In this document: positions 48,285-58,138 of the stretch, in pieces
Layout of the letters: every line of letters begins with the position of its first letter
Numbering within the stretch: the stretch's first letter is position 1
Translations under genes and position numbers: made by a program
Assembly: GCF_965342175.1 (NCBI RefSeq)
Contig: NZ_CBDRBL010000005.1
Span: 1 to 64,000, forward strand
Direction: 5' to 3'
Source of the DNA: Actinacidiphila sp965342175
GTDB lineage: Bacteria > Actinomycetota > Actinomycetes > Streptomycetales > Streptomycetaceae
DNA length: 64,000 bases
Notes under the pieces: generated by a model
What the model was told of the DNA's origin: nothing
The model's database searches: none
The model's input: only the letters and a program-made list of their open reading frames with translations

Positions 48285-49231
48285 CCGCGTCCGTCTTCGA
48301 CCTCCCGGCCGCCCGGCGCACCCGCCGTGTGCGGTCCGCGGACGGTACGTGGATCCACGTCGAGGAGTACGGCCCCGAGGCCGGGGCCGCGCCGGCCGTG
48401 GTGCTGATCCACGGCTGGACCTGCAGCACCCTCTTCTGGGCCCCGCTCGTCCGCGAACTCGCCGGGGAGTACCGGGTCGTGGCCTACGACCAGCGCGGCC
48501 ACGGAGGCAGCGGGACTCCGGGGCCCGGCGGATACGGCACCGGCGCGCTCGCCGACGACCTCTGCGCGGTCCTGGAGGCCGTCGTCCGGGGCGACGAGAA
48601 AGTGGTGCTGGTCGGGCACTCCATGGGCGGGATGACGGCGATGGCGGCCGGCGGCCGGGCCGTCGTGCGGACCCGGACGGCCGCGGTGCTGCTGGCCAGC
48701 ACCGGCAGCGGACGGCTGCTCACCGAGGCGATGGTGCTGCCGCCGAGAGTGCGCAGCAGGCGGGTGCGGGACGCCTTCCACCGCTTCCTGCTGGTCAGTT
48801 CGGCGCCGCTCGGCCCGCAGTCCGCGGTGACCCGGGCGGCGCTCAAGTACGGGGTCCTGGGCGCGGCGTCGGGCAAGGAGCTGGTGGCCGCCACCGCCCG
48901 CATCGTGCATGCCTGCGGTCGGCGCCAACGCGCCGCCTGGGGCCGGGTGCTGGCCGGGCTCGACCTGGACGCGGGCGTCGCCGCGCTGCGTGCGCCCACC
49001 GCCGTGCTGGTGGGCGCCGCCGACAAGCTCACCCCGCCGGTGCACGCCCGGGGCCTGGCCGCCCGGCTCCCGCGGTGCGCCGGCCTCACCGAACTGCCGG
49101 GCCTGGGACACATGACGCCGCTGGAGGACCCGGTGGCGGTGGCGGGCGTCATACGCACCCTCGTCGAGGAGCATCTGCGGCCCGGCACGGAGGTCGCGCG
49201 GGAGGCCCAGGGTGAGGGGGAGCCGGTATGA
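48281..49231 (+). CDS. alpha/beta hydrolase in BVMO operon
   Basis: A 316-residue alpha/beta hydrolase. HGWTCSTLFWAPL is the oxyanion region, GHSMGGMTAMA the nucleophile elbow (Ser about 111), VLVGAADKLTPPVHA carries the acid, and LPGLGHMTPLEDP the His (about 275). It starts at a GTG overlapping the monooxygenase stop (GTGA) and ends overlapping the SDR start (ATGA), so the three are translationally coupled. It probably cleaves the ester or lactone made by the monooxygenase. Confidence 0.92.
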   Translation: MTASVFDLPAARRTRRVRSADGTWIHVEEYGPEAGAAPAVVLIHGWTCSTLFWAPLVRELAGEYRVVAYDQRGHGGSGTPGPGGYGTGALADDLCAVLEAVVRGDEKVVLVGHSMGGMTAMAAGGRAVVRTRTAAVLLASTGSGRLLTEAMVLPPRVRSRRVRDAFHRFLLVSSAPLGPQSAVTRAALKYGVLGAASGKELVAATARIVHACGRRQRAAWGRVLAGLDLDAGVAALRAPTAVLVGAADKLTPPVHARGLAARLPRCAGLTELPGLGHMTPLEDPVAVAGVIRTLVEEHLRPGTEVAREAQGEGEPV

Positions 49232-50120
49232 GCCGGTCGCTGCACGGGCAGGTCGCGGTGGTGACCGGGGCCGCCCGGGGCCTGGGGGCGCTGCTCGCCA
49301 AGGAACTCGCCGCACGGGGCTCCCGGTTGGCGCTGCTGGGGCTGGAAGCGGACGAACTGGGGGGCGTCGCCCGGCAGATCGGCCCGGACACCGGGTGCTG
49401 GACGGTGGACGTCACCGACGGTGAGGCGGTGCACCGGGCGGCAGGGGAGGTCGTGGAGCGCTACGGCCGCGTCGACGTCGTCGTCGCCAACGCCGGTGTG
49501 GCGACCGGCGGTCCGTTCCTCGACGTGGAACCCGCCGCTTCGCCCGGGTCGTGGAGGTGAACCTGCTGGGCAGTGTGGTCACCGCGCGTGCCTTCCTCCC
49601 GGCGCTCGTCGCCTCGCGCGGCTACCTGCTGCAGATCGCCTCGCTGGCCGCGATCGCACCGGCGCCGCTGATGACCGCGTACTGCGCGAGCAAGGCGGGC
49701 GTCGAGGCCTTCGCGCACTGCCTGCGCGCGGAGGTCGGCATCAAGGGCGTCAAGGTCGGTGTGGGCTACCTGAGCTGGACCGACACCGACATGGTGCGGG
49801 GCGCCGACGAGGACGAGGTGCTGCGCGAGGCGCGTTCCCGGCTGCCCTGGCCGGCGGGCCGCACCTATCCGCCGGAACCGGCCGTCAGGCGCCTCGCGGA
49901 CGGGATAGCGCGCCGCTCGCCGCATGTCTACGCCCAGCGATGGCTGCGCGGAACGCAGCCCCTGCGCGGATGTCTTCCCGCTCTGATCGGCGGCGCGCTG
50001 GGGCGGCGGGAGATGCGCCGCCTGCAGCCGCGGCTCGCCGCCGCGGGCGGGGTCCGGCGCGGTCTCGTGGGCCGCGGGGGTGCCGCCGACGAACGCGCCC
50101 GGTCGGAAAGGCCTGTCTGA
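49228..50120 (+). pseudogene. short-chain dehydrogenase, frameshifted
   Basis: MSRSLHGQVAVVTGAARGLG (NAD(P) loop) and NAGVATGGPFLDVEPAA are in one frame to 49540. EVNLLGSVVTARAFLPALVA, the catalytic MTAYCASKAGVEAFAH (Tyr, Lys) and the rest are in the +1 frame to 50120. Restoring one base near 49538 (gccgct to gccgcgt) would rebuild a normal SDR of about 297 residues. Third gene of the BVMO operon. Either a recent inactivating deletion or a sequencing error. Confidence 0.85.
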
Positions 50121-50218
50121 CCAGGGCCGTTCACGGTACGCGTTCGTCCGAAATGCGTAGTGTGTTCAGCCGTGTCAGCCTGGTCGAGGCCCATTCCATA
50201 CATCACGAAGGAGTGATC

Positions 50219-50500
50219 ATGGGCAAGAACGACCCCACGCGAAGCAAGGCCGGGCAGCAGCACCGCCCGCAGGCTCAGCCCCAGGCCCAGGAGCGCATCG
50301 GCCAGACCCGCGAGCGCGCCCAGGGCATGGCAGGTGAGCCGATGCGTCAGCAGGGCAAGCAGCCGCAGCGCGAGCCCGGCCGCGAGCCCGGCCGCGAGCC
50401 CGGCCACGGCCAGCCGGCCAAGCAGGCCCCGCAGTCGATGCCGAAGGGCGGCGACCGCCAGCGGTCGCCGGAGACCGACGAGCGGCACGGCCGGTCCTGA
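50219..50500 (+). CDS. small disordered Gln/Pro/Arg-rich protein
   Basis: A 93-residue hydrophilic protein from an ATG at 50219 after aaggag. It is rich in Gln, Arg, Pro and Gly with a REPG repeat (REPGREPGREPG, residues ~62-73; 12-bp DNA repeat) and has no hydrophobic core, Cys or known domain. It is not part of the SDR gene's frame (98-bp gap). The strong ribosome site, codon bias and terminator support a real gene. Short disordered proteins like this are often stress- or sporulation-associated, but I cannot assign one here. Confidence 0.7.
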   Translation: MGKNDPTRSKAGQQHRPQAQPQAQERIGQTRERAQGMAGEPMRQQGKQPQREPGREPGREPGHGQPAKQAPQSMPKGGDRQRSPETDERHGRS

Positions 50501-50526
50501 CCCGCGTGGTTCAGGCGTGAACGAGG

Positions 50527-50555
50527 AGGGGCGCGCGCTTGCGGGCGCGCCCCTT
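50527..50555. terminator. terminator between convergent genes
   Basis: An inverted repeat ggggcgcgc / gcgcgcccc-type (50527-50555) follows the small disordered-protein gene by 27 bp and precedes the tricorn-protease stop on the other strand. Confidence 0.65.
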
Positions 50556-50575
50556 CCCGTGGGCCTCGTGGAAGC

Positions 50576-53500
50576 TCACGGGCGCGGTGGGAGCGGGGGC
50601 CGACGCCGGACGGGGCGGTCGGACAGGTCGGGCGGTGTGGAGGCCGGGTGCTTCTCCAGCAGGTCCAGCGCCGTCTGCACGGCGACCTCGAGGTCGGTGC
50701 GGCGGCCCTCCGCCCATTCCAACGGGGTGCGGATGACCGGGATGTCCGGCTCCACGCCGTAGTTCTCCACCCCCCAGCCGTAGGCCTCGAACCAGGCGGC
50801 GTTCATCGGCACCGTGATCACCGTTCCGTCGCCCAACCGGTGCCGGCCGGTCATGCCGACCACACCGCCCCAGGTGCGGTGGCCCACCACCGGGCCGATG
50901 CCCAGCAGCCGGAACGTGGCGGTGATCATGTCGCCGTCGGAGGCCGTCGCCTCGTCCGCCAGCGCCACGATCGGGCCGCGCGGGGCGTTGCCGGCGTAAC
51001 TCACGGGCTGCGCGTGGCGTGTGTGGTCCCAGCCGAGGATCTTGCGGGTCAGGCTCTCCACCACCAGGTCGCTGATGTTCCCGCCCGCGTTGCCGCGCAC
51101 GTCGACGATGAGGGCCGGACGGACGACCTCGATGCGCAGGTCGCGGTTGAACTGCGCCCAGCCCGAACCCCCCAGGTCGGGGATGTGCAGATAGCCGCAC
51201 TTCCCCTCGCTCAACGCCCTCACGACAGCCCGCCGTTTGGCCACCCAGTCCTGGTAGCGCAACGGGCGCTCGTCCACCAGCGGGACCACCGCGACCCGCC
51301 GCGCGGGCCCGCCGTCGGGCGGGGCGAAGGTCAGCTCCACCGTGGTGCCGCCCGCGGCCGACAGCAGCGGGCCGGGCCCGGCGTCCGGGTCGATGGCACG
51401 GCCGTCGACGTGGGTCAGCTCGGCGCCCTCCGAGATGCCGGTGCCTGCCAGTGGCGAACGCGCCTTGGGGTCCGAGGACTCGCCGGGAAGGATGCGCCTG
51501 ACCACCCACCGGCCGTCCGGGGTGCGGACGAAGTTCGCGCCGAGCAGCCCGATCGGCCGCTGGTAGTGCGGCGGCCCCTCGCTGCGGCGGGCCGGCGCGA
51601 CGTACGCATGCGAGGTGCCCAGTTCGCCGAGGACCTCGCGCTGCAGGTCGGCGAACTCGTCCGGCGTGGCGACCCGTTCGACCAGCGGACGGTACTGGTC
51701 GAGGATCGCCGGCCAGTCGATGCCGCACATGTCCGGAGCCCAGAAGTAGTCGCGGATGATGCGCCCGGCCTCGTCGAACGCCTGCCGCCACTCGGTGGGC
51801 GGGTTCGCCTCGTGCAGGACCCGCCGCATGTCGATGTAGACGGTGGAGTCCAGGTCGCCCGGCTCGTACGCCGGGACCACCGTCAGGTCGCCCTCGTCGA
51901 AGACCACCAGGTGCGTGCCGTCGCCGCTGACCCGGTACCAGTCCATGTGCCGCACCAGCTCGACCCGCTTGGACTTGGCCAGGCCGAAGTACTCCAGCGT
52001 GGGACGGGCCGAGGGGTCGGTGGGGTTGGCGAAGGTCTCGCCGAGCGCGCCGGAGATCGGCCAGCGCAGCCAGGTCAGGCCGCCCCGCACCGCCTCCAGC
52101 GAGCTGTACTTGGAGGCCGGCACCGGGAAGGGCGTCACCCGCATCGGCAGCCCGGCCGCCTCCACCGCGAGCGGCCCCTCGGTGAAACCGGCCGGATCCA
52201 GCCCGCCCCCGGGCGGCCGGCCCTCCACGGGCAGCGCGAAGGGCGAGGGCGTCGCCGAGTGCAGCGGCACGAGATGCGGGCGGCAGCCCAGTGGGAAGGA
52301 CAGGTCGCCGGTGTGCACGTCGTACACCGGGTCGAAGCCGCGCCAGGACAGGAAGGCCAGATAGCGGCCGTCGCGGGTGAAGACCGGCTGCTCGTCCTCG
52401 AAGCGGCCGTTGGTGACGTCGATCAGGGTGTGCTTGCCGGTCTCCGGGTCCGGGCTGAGCCGGGCGATCCGGATCTTGCGCAGCGAACGGCCGATGACGG
52501 GGTGGGACCAGGCGATCCAGTCGGAGTCCGGCGAGAAGGACAGGTCGCGGACCGGCCCGTTGGAGGAGCGGATCAGCTCGGCGACCACACCCGACTCCGC
52601 GTCGACCATGAGCAGCCGCCCGTCGTGGGAGGCCACGGCGAGGATCTGGCCGTCGGGCGAGGGCACCAGTTCGTGGACGCGGCCCAGCATCCCGCACCCC
52701 AGCCGGGTCCCGCCGCTGCTGCACGGGGGCCGTGGCTCGGTCTGCCCCTCGGCCTGCGCGATGTCCTGGGCCTCACCCTCCGCTCCCGCGGAGGACTCCT
52801 CCCCGGCCCGCAGCGCCTGCCCGACCGCGTCGTCGGCGTCGGCGATGTCGGCGGCGGCCAGTGCGGCGGGGCGGCCCGGCAGCACGGCGATCTCGATGGC
52901 GTCCTCGCCGTCGGCGTCGGTGACGAAGGCGATCCGCCCGGTGTCGCCCAGCATGACCGGCAGCCGCACCCGCGACCCCGGTACGTCGGAGATGGTGCGC
53001 GCGGGCCCGTCGCGGTGGGTGAGCCAGTACAGGCTGCCGCGTACGCACACCGCGCTGGCGCGGCCGGTGCGGTCCACGGCCAGCCCGTCCAGGTACGCGC
53101 CTGCCGGCACCTGGTAGGGGCGGCGGCCGGCGCGTGGGCCGCCGAGGTCGATCGAGAGGCGGCGCGGTACCGACTGCGGGCCGAGGTCGTCGACCAGCCA
53201 GACCTCGCCCCCGCACTGGTAGACCACGCGCGTGCCGTCGGTGGCGGCGCTGCGGGCGTAGAAGTCGGCGTGGTCGGTGTGCCGCCGCAGGTTCGTGCCG
53301 TCCGGCAGGCAGGAGTACAGGTTGCCGACGCCCTCGTGGTCGGAGAGGAAGGCGATGCGGCCCGCGACGAACATCGGCGACTCCAGGTGGCCGCCGACGT
53401 CCGGCACCAGCCGCCGGCACTGAAGCCACAGCCGCCCGGTGGCCCCGCCCCGGTACCGCTTCCACGAGGCGGGCTCGTGCGGCGCGGTCGCCGTCAGCAG

Positions 53501-53953
53501 CAGTGTGCGGTGCTCGCCGTCCTCGCCGTCGTCCATGGCGATGTCCGACACCGGGCCCCAGGGCAGACGGCTGCCCGGGCCGCCCTCGACGGGAACGGAG
53601 TAGGCCCAGGTGTAGTGCGAGAACGGCTCGCCGTGGGACGACACCGCGAGGATCCGGCCGTCCGGCGTCCAGGAGCGCACGCGGGCGTCCGGGCTTCCCC
53701 AGTACGTCAGGCGGCGGGCCGGGCCGCCCTCGACCGGCGTGACGTACACCTCGGGGTCGAGGGAGCGCCAGCTGTTGAAGGCGATCACCGAGCCGTCCGG
53801 CGAGAAGCGGGGGTGCCCGACCCGGATCCGGTCGGCCGTCACCCGCCACGCGCGCCCTTCGTCCAGGGGCGCGACCCAGATGTCGTCCTCGGCGACGAAG
53901 CAGAGCCGCTCGCCGTGAACATGCGGAAACCGGAGGTATGCGGCGTCGCTCAC
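50576..53953 (-). CDS. tricorn protease homologue
   Basis: A 1125-residue S41-family peptidase that trims peptides released by the proteasome or other proteases. Residues ~1-330 and ~330-680 are beta-propellers (FSPDGSVIAFNSW, FSPDSDWIAWSH and similar repeats), and a PDZ-like domain is near 800-870. The catalytic C-terminal domain has His782 in LGTSHAYV and Ser1005 in DEATASDGDM. An Ala/Glu/Gln-rich loop around residues 370-410 separates the propellers. It starts at a GTG at 53953. Cytosolic. The mycobacterial/Streptomyces type is usual at this length. Confidence 0.94.
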   Translation of the reverse strand: MSDAAYLRFPHVHGERLCFVAEDDIWVAPLDEGRAWRVTADRIRVGHPRFSPDGSVIAFNSWRSLDPEVYVTPVEGGPARRLTYWGSPDARVRSWTPDGRILAVSSHGEPFSHYTWAYSVPVEGGPGSRLPWGPVSDIAMDDGEDGEHRTLLLTATAPHEPASWKRYRGGATGRLWLQCRRLVPDVGGHLESPMFVAGRIAFLSDHEGVGNLYSCLPDGTNLRRHTDHADFYARSAATDGTRVVYQCGGEVWLVDDLGPQSVPRRLSIDLGGPRAGRRPYQVPAGAYLDGLAVDRTGRASAVCVRGSLYWLTHRDGPARTISDVPGSRVRLPVMLGDTGRIAFVTDADGEDAIEIAVLPGRPAALAAADIADADDAVGQALRAGEESSAGAEGEAQDIAQAEGQTEPRPPCSSGGTRLGCGMLGRVHELVPSPDGQILAVASHDGRLLMVDAESGVVAELIRSSNGPVRDLSFSPDSDWIAWSHPVIGRSLRKIRIARLSPDPETGKHTLIDVTNGRFEDEQPVFTRDGRYLAFLSWRGFDPVYDVHTGDLSFPLGCRPHLVPLHSATPSPFALPVEGRPPGGGLDPAGFTEGPLAVEAAGLPMRVTPFPVPASKYSSLEAVRGGLTWLRWPISGALGETFANPTDPSARPTLEYFGLAKSKRVELVRHMDWYRVSGDGTHLVVFDEGDLTVVPAYEPGDLDSTVYIDMRRVLHEANPPTEWRQAFDEAGRIIRDYFWAPDMCGIDWPAILDQYRPLVERVATPDEFADLQREVLGELGTSHAYVAPARRSEGPPHYQRPIGLLGANFVRTPDGRWVVRRILPGESSDPKARSPLAGTGISEGAELTHVDGRAIDPDAGPGPLLSAAGGTTVELTFAPPDGGPARRVAVVPLVDERPLRYQDWVAKRRAVVRALSEGKCGYLHIPDLGGSGWAQFNRDLRIEVVRPALIVDVRGNAGGNISDLVVESLTRKILGWDHTRHAQPVSYAGNAPRGPIVALADEATASDGDMITATFRLLGIGPVVGHRTWGGVVGMTGRHRLGDGTVITVPMNAAWFEAYGWGVENYGVEPDIPVIRTPLEWAEGRRTDLEVAVQTALDLLEKHPASTPPDLSDRPVRRRPPLPPRP

Positions 53954-54003
53954 CCATCCATCGTTCGCGGCTCCCCGAGCCCGGGCAACTTTTCGGGCAG
54001 CCG

Positions 54004-55206
54004 TCAGCGGAGGCTGTCGCGGACGGCTCGGACGAGGGCCTGGGCGCGGGGGTCGGCGGTGACGTTCTGCTGCATGCCGTTGGTGACGTAGCCGAAGGCG
54101 ACGGCTTCGCCGGGGTCGGCGAAGCCGAGGGAGCCGCCGCGGCCGGGGTGGCCGAAGGAACCAGGGGTCAGCAGCGGGGCGGCGGGGCCGTGCAGCATGA
54201 AGCCGAGGCCGAACCGGGTGTTGACCACGAGCACGCGGTCCGGGCCCTCCGACTCCGGGGTGCGCGCCGAGGTGAGCGTCGCCGGGGCGAAGAGCCGGTT
54301 GCCGGGGCCCTCGACCTCCCCGATCAGGGCGGCGTAGAAGCGGGCCAGCGAGCGCGCCGTGGCGATGCCGCCGGAGGCCGCCAGCTGCGCCGCGTGGTAC
54401 CCGGGGTCGTTCTCGTCCGGTAGCGGGTCGATCGCCCCGAACGCCCGCCGGGTCAGCGACGACGGGTCCGCGTACGCCTCGGTCACGTTGCGCTTGGGGC
54501 GCGCCCGCAGTCCGGCCGCGGCCGGCGCCGGCGGGGCCTCGGCCGCGGCGATCCGCCCGACGCGGTGCCCCTCACCCGCAGGCAGCCCGATCCACAGGTC
54601 GAGGCCGAGCGGGCGGGCGATCTCCTCGGCCACATAGCGGCCTATGGTGCGGCCGCCGCTCGCGCGCCGCACCAGCTCGCCGATCAGCCAGCTGTACGTC
54701 TGCGCGTGGTAGCCGTGATCCGCCCCCGGCGTCCAGAAAGGGGCCTGCGCGGCGAGCGCGACCGGTCCGCTCCCGCCGTCCAGCGCCTGTGCCGGGGCGA
54801 GCGGGGTGTCCAGCGCCGGCACACCGGCGCGGTGCGCCAGGGCGTCGCGGACCGTGACGCGTTCCTTGCCGGCGGCCTTGAAATCGGGCCAGTACGTGCC
54901 GATCGGCGCGTCCAGGTCGAGCTGGCCCCGCTGGTGCAGCAGGAGCAGGCAGGCCGCCGCCACACCCTTCGTCGCCGAGCGCACCACCTGAGCCGTGTCC
55001 TCGGCCCAGGGCGCGCCGTCCTCGCCCGCGTCCCCGTCGGCGGAGCCCGCCCACAGGTCCACGACCTTGCGGCCGTCCCGGTACACGGCCACGGCGGCGC
55101 CGCGCTCTCCCCGCTCCTCGAAGTTCCGGACGAAGGCGTCCCTGACCGGCTCGAAGCCTTCCGCCACCGCTCCCTGGACGTCCACCACAGCCCGTGCTCC
55201 CACCAT
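54004..55206 (-). CDS. serine hydrolase, beta-lactamase/EstB family
   Basis: A 400-residue class C beta-lactamase-fold hydrolase or esterase. The SxxK motif is RSATKGVAAACL (Ser about 90), the YxN-equivalent is HAQTYSWLIGELV, and GFGHPGRGGSLGFAD-like residues near the end match the third motif. No signal peptide, so cytosolic esterase activity is likelier than cell-wall work. The ATG at 55206 follows ggagg. It lies between the tricorn gene and an FAD dehydrogenase, all minus. Confidence 0.9.
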   Translation of the reverse strand: MVGARAVVDVQGAVAEGFEPVRDAFVRNFEERGERGAAVAVYRDGRKVVDLWAGSADGDAGEDGAPWAEDTAQVVRSATKGVAAACLLLLHQRGQLDLDAPIGTYWPDFKAAGKERVTVRDALAHRAGVPALDTPLAPAQALDGGSGPVALAAQAPFWTPGADHGYHAQTYSWLIGELVRRASGGRTIGRYVAEEIARPLGLDLWIGLPAGEGHRVGRIAAAEAPPAPAAAGLRARPKRNVTEAYADPSSLTRRAFGAIDPLPDENDPGYHAAQLAASGGIATARSLARFYAALIGEVEGPGNRLFAPATLTSARTPESEGPDRVLVVNTRFGLGFMLHGPAAPLLTPGSFGHPGRGGSLGFADPGEAVAFGYVTNGMQQNVTADPRAQALVRAVRDSLR

Positions 55207-55307
55207 GCGCCTCCGTCGTTGCTCCCCCCATGGTGCCTCGCGCCGGGGACCGGTCAGGACCGGGGTCGCGCGGCGGGACGCGGGGAGCGCCGGTAACTGG
55301 GGAGCGG

Positions 55308-56963
55308 TCAGGCGGTGGCGCGCGCCGCGGCGCGGCCCGCCGTACGGCCGGAGAAGACGCAGCCGCCGAGGAAGGTTCCCTCCAGCGAGCGGTAGCCGTG
55401 CATCCCGCCGCCGCCGAAGCCGGCGGCCTCGCCCGCCGCGTACAGCCCCGGCAGCGGTTCGCCGTCGGCCCGCAGCACCCGTGCGTCCAGGTCGGTCTCC
55501 AACCCGCCGAGCGACTTGCGGGTCAGGATGTTCAGCCGCACGGCGATCAGCGGGCCCGCCTTCGGGTCCAGCAACCGGTGCGGAGCGGCGGTGCGGATCA
55601 GCTTGTCGCCGATGTAGTTGCGGGCCCCGCGGATCGCGGTCACCTGCAGGTCCTTGGTGAAGGTGTTGGTGATCTCGCGGTCGCGCGCCTCGATCTCGCG
55701 GCGCAGCGCGGTCCCGTCGATCAGGTCGTCCCCGGTGAGCGCGTTCATGCCGCGCACCAGGGCCGGCAGATCGTCCGCCACCACGAAGTCCGCGCCGTGC
55801 CGCTTGAACGCCTCGACCGGGCCGGGGGCCCCCGGCAGCGCGCGCTTGAGCACGTCGCGCACGCTCTTCCCGGTCAGGTCGGGGTTCTGCTCGGAGCCCG
55901 AGAGCGCGAACTCCTTCTCGATGATCTTCTGGGTGAGGACGAACCACGTGTACTCGTGGCCGGAGCGCATGATGTGCTCCAGCGTCCCCAGCGTGTCGAA
56001 GCCCGGGAAGAGCGGCACCGGCAGCCGCTCGCCCGTCGCGTCCAGCCACAGGGACGACGGGCCCGGCAGGATGCGGATGCCGTGTCCGGCCCACACCGGG
56101 TCCCAGTTCTCGACGCCCTCGGTGTAGTGCCACATCCGGTCACCGTTGATCAGGTGCGCCCCAGCCGCCTCGGCGACCCCCAGCATCAGGCCGTCCACAT
56201 GCGCGGGCACCCCCGACAGCAGGGTGCGCGGCGGCGTTCCCAGCCGCTGCGGCCAGGCCTTGCGCACCAGGTCGTGGTTGCCGCCGATGCCGCCCGAGGT
56301 GACGACCACCGCCTGCGCCCTCAGCTGGAACTCGGCGCGGACCTCCCGCGAACTCGCCTGGCCGCGTTCGGCGTCGCTGTCCACCAGGACCTCGCCGGCC
56401 ACGCCGTCCACCGCGCCGCCCGTCGAGGTCAGCGCCGTCACACGGTGCCGGAAGCGCAGCTCCACCAGGCCCCTGGCGGCGGCCTCCCGCACCCGGCGCT
56501 CGAACGGCGCGACCACGCCCGGGCCCGTACCCCAGGTGATGTGGAAGCGCGGCACGGAGTTGCCGTGCCCGGTGGCGAGACTGCCCCCGCGCTCCGCCCA
56601 CCCCACCACCGGGAAGAAACGTATCCCCTGCGCATGCAGCCAGGCCCGCTTCTCGCCCGCGGCGAAGTCCACGTACGCCTCGGCCCACGCGCGCGGCCAG
56701 CGGTCCTCGGCGCGGTCGAACCCGGCGGTCCCCATCCAGTCCTGCAAGGCGAGTTCGCGACTGTCCCTGATGCGCATCCGGCGCTGCTCGGGCGAGTCGA
56801 CGAGGAACAGCCCCCCGAAGGACCAGAACGCCTGGCCGCCGAGGTTGCTCTCCGGCTCCTGGTCGAGCAGCAGCACCTTCCGGCCGGCGTCGGCCAGTTC
56901 GGCCGTCGCGACGAGACCTGCCAGCCCCGCTCCGACAACGATGACGTCCGCGTCCAGCGCCAT
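55308..56963 (-). CDS. KsdD/fumarate-reductase-like FAD dehydrogenase
   Basis: A 551-residue flavoprotein of the 3-ketosteroid delta1-dehydrogenase/fumarate reductase group. FAD loop DVIVVGAGLAGLVATAEL at residue 6, Arg-rich region QAFWSFGGLFLVDSPEQRRM, and a C-terminal FAD segment LYAAGEAAGFGGGGMHGYRS are present. It introduces or removes double bonds in a cyclic substrate. The ATG at 56963 follows ggaaagg. The adjacent hydrolase may share a pathway, but nothing else indicates steroid catabolism here. Confidence 0.88.
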   Translation of the reverse strand: MALDADVIVVGAGLAGLVATAELADAGRKVLLLDQEPESNLGGQAFWSFGGLFLVDSPEQRRMRIRDSRELALQDWMGTAGFDRAEDRWPRAWAEAYVDFAAGEKRAWLHAQGIRFFPVVGWAERGGSLATGHGNSVPRFHITWGTGPGVVAPFERRVREAAARGLVELRFRHRVTALTSTGGAVDGVAGEVLVDSDAERGQASSREVRAEFQLRAQAVVVTSGGIGGNHDLVRKAWPQRLGTPPRTLLSGVPAHVDGLMLGVAEAAGAHLINGDRMWHYTEGVENWDPVWAGHGIRILPGPSSLWLDATGERLPVPLFPGFDTLGTLEHIMRSGHEYTWFVLTQKIIEKEFALSGSEQNPDLTGKSVRDVLKRALPGAPGPVEAFKRHGADFVVADDLPALVRGMNALTGDDLIDGTALRREIEARDREITNTFTKDLQVTAIRGARNYIGDKLIRTAAPHRLLDPKAGPLIAVRLNILTRKSLGGLETDLDARVLRADGEPLPGLYAAGEAAGFGGGGMHGYRSLEGTFLGGCVFSGRTAGRAAARATA

Positions 56964-57243
56964 GGCGTGCCTTTCCGCTGCCCCTTGGGTGTGGGGGCAC
57001 GTTACGGTACGCGCGGGTAGGGATGCGAGGGGTCGGCGGCGGGTTGTGCGGCGCCGCACGTGTCGGGGGTGGTTTTTTGCAGCCCCCACCCGGTGCCCGG
57101 CGCGGTCGGCCCGGGCCGCGCAGGTTCGCAGGGACCCCGGCCCCCCAGCGCACACCCCTCACCAACCATTCGAAGCGCCGGGAGGGAGGGGCGGGGAAGC
57201 AACCGCGACCCCAGCCACAACGGCGCCGCACACGGAGCCCGCG

Positions 57244-58089
57244 TCAGGCGTGCAGCATCAGCCCGATCCCCGCCACCACGACCAACGCCGCGACGACCCG
57301 CGAACGCCCCAACTGCTCCTTGAAGAAGACCGCCCCGATGACCGCCCCCGCGATGATGGAGGTCTCCCGGAGCGCCGCGATGGGCGCGAGGGCGCCCCGC
57401 GTCTGGGCCCACAGGACCAGGCCGTAGGCGGACATGGACAGCGCCCCGCCGAGGAGCCCGCGGCCGGCGACCGGGCGGAGTTGTCCGAGGAGCGCCGCAC
57501 GGCGCGCCGCGAGGGCGCAGCAGGCGAGCAGGACGCCCTGGATGAGCAGGAGCCAGGCGACGTACCCCAGGGCGGTGCCGGACGCGCGGACGCCGACGCC
57601 GTCGACGACGGTGTACGCCGCGATGGCAAGGCCGGTGCCCACGGCCGCGCCGACGGCCGGCCAGTCCTCACGGCGGCGACCGCGCACGCTCCAGAGGGCG
57701 GCCCCGCCGAGCCCGGCGGAGGCGACGAGGACGCCGACGGTCTGCAGGGGAGCCGGCACCTCGCCCACGAAGAGGGCCGCCAGCACGGTCACGGCCAAGG
57801 GGGCGACGCCGCGCGCGATGGGGTAGACCTGCCCGAAGTCGCCCAGCGCGAAGGACTTCGTCAGCAGGTACATGTAGGCCATGTGGATTCCCACCGACGA
57901 CGCCAGGTAGGGCCACGCGTCCGCCGCGGGCAGCGGCGCGAAGCCGGCGGCGACCGCTCCGCAGATCGCTCCGCCGCCACCGACGAGGGTGAACGCGACG
58001 AGTCGGTCCCGGATGCTGTGGGCGATGGCGTTCCACGCCGCGTGGGTGACCGCCGCGAGCAGGACGGCGGCCGCTGTCAGAGGTGCCAT
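57244..58089 (-). CDS. EamA/DMT-family transporter
   Basis: A 281-residue inner-membrane protein with ten hydrophobic helices in two EamA halves (TAAAVLLAAVTHAAWNAIAHS, and IAALRETSIIAGAVIGAVFFKEQLG in the second half, a typical late EamA signature). It is predicted to export amino acids or other small metabolites. The start at 58089 is inferred from family length. It lies 49 bp downstream of the PBP gene and could be co-transcribed with it. There is a 280-bp gap to the next gene on its 3' side. Confidence 0.85.
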   Translation of the reverse strand: MAPLTAAAVLLAAVTHAAWNAIAHSIRDRLVAFTLVGGGGAICGAVAAGFAPLPAADAWPYLASSVGIHMAYMYLLTKSFALGDFGQVYPIARGVAPLAVTVLAALFVGEVPAPLQTVGVLVASAGLGGAALWSVRGRRREDWPAVGAAVGTGLAIAAYTVVDGVGVRASGTALGYVAWLLLIQGVLLACCALAARRAALLGQLRPVAGRGLLGGALSMSAYGLVLWAQTRGALAPIAALRETSIIAGAVIGAVFFKEQLGRSRVVAALVVVAGIGLMLHA

Positions 58090-58138
58090 GCGGCACCGCC
58101 CTCCCGGTCTTCCGGGGCGGGGGCCGTGGCCACACGGG

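Noticed and set aside
50648..54091. 1147-codon open frame antisense to the tricorn gene
   Set aside because: No ribosome site and only GC-codon composition; the minus-strand protein has all the tricorn motifs.
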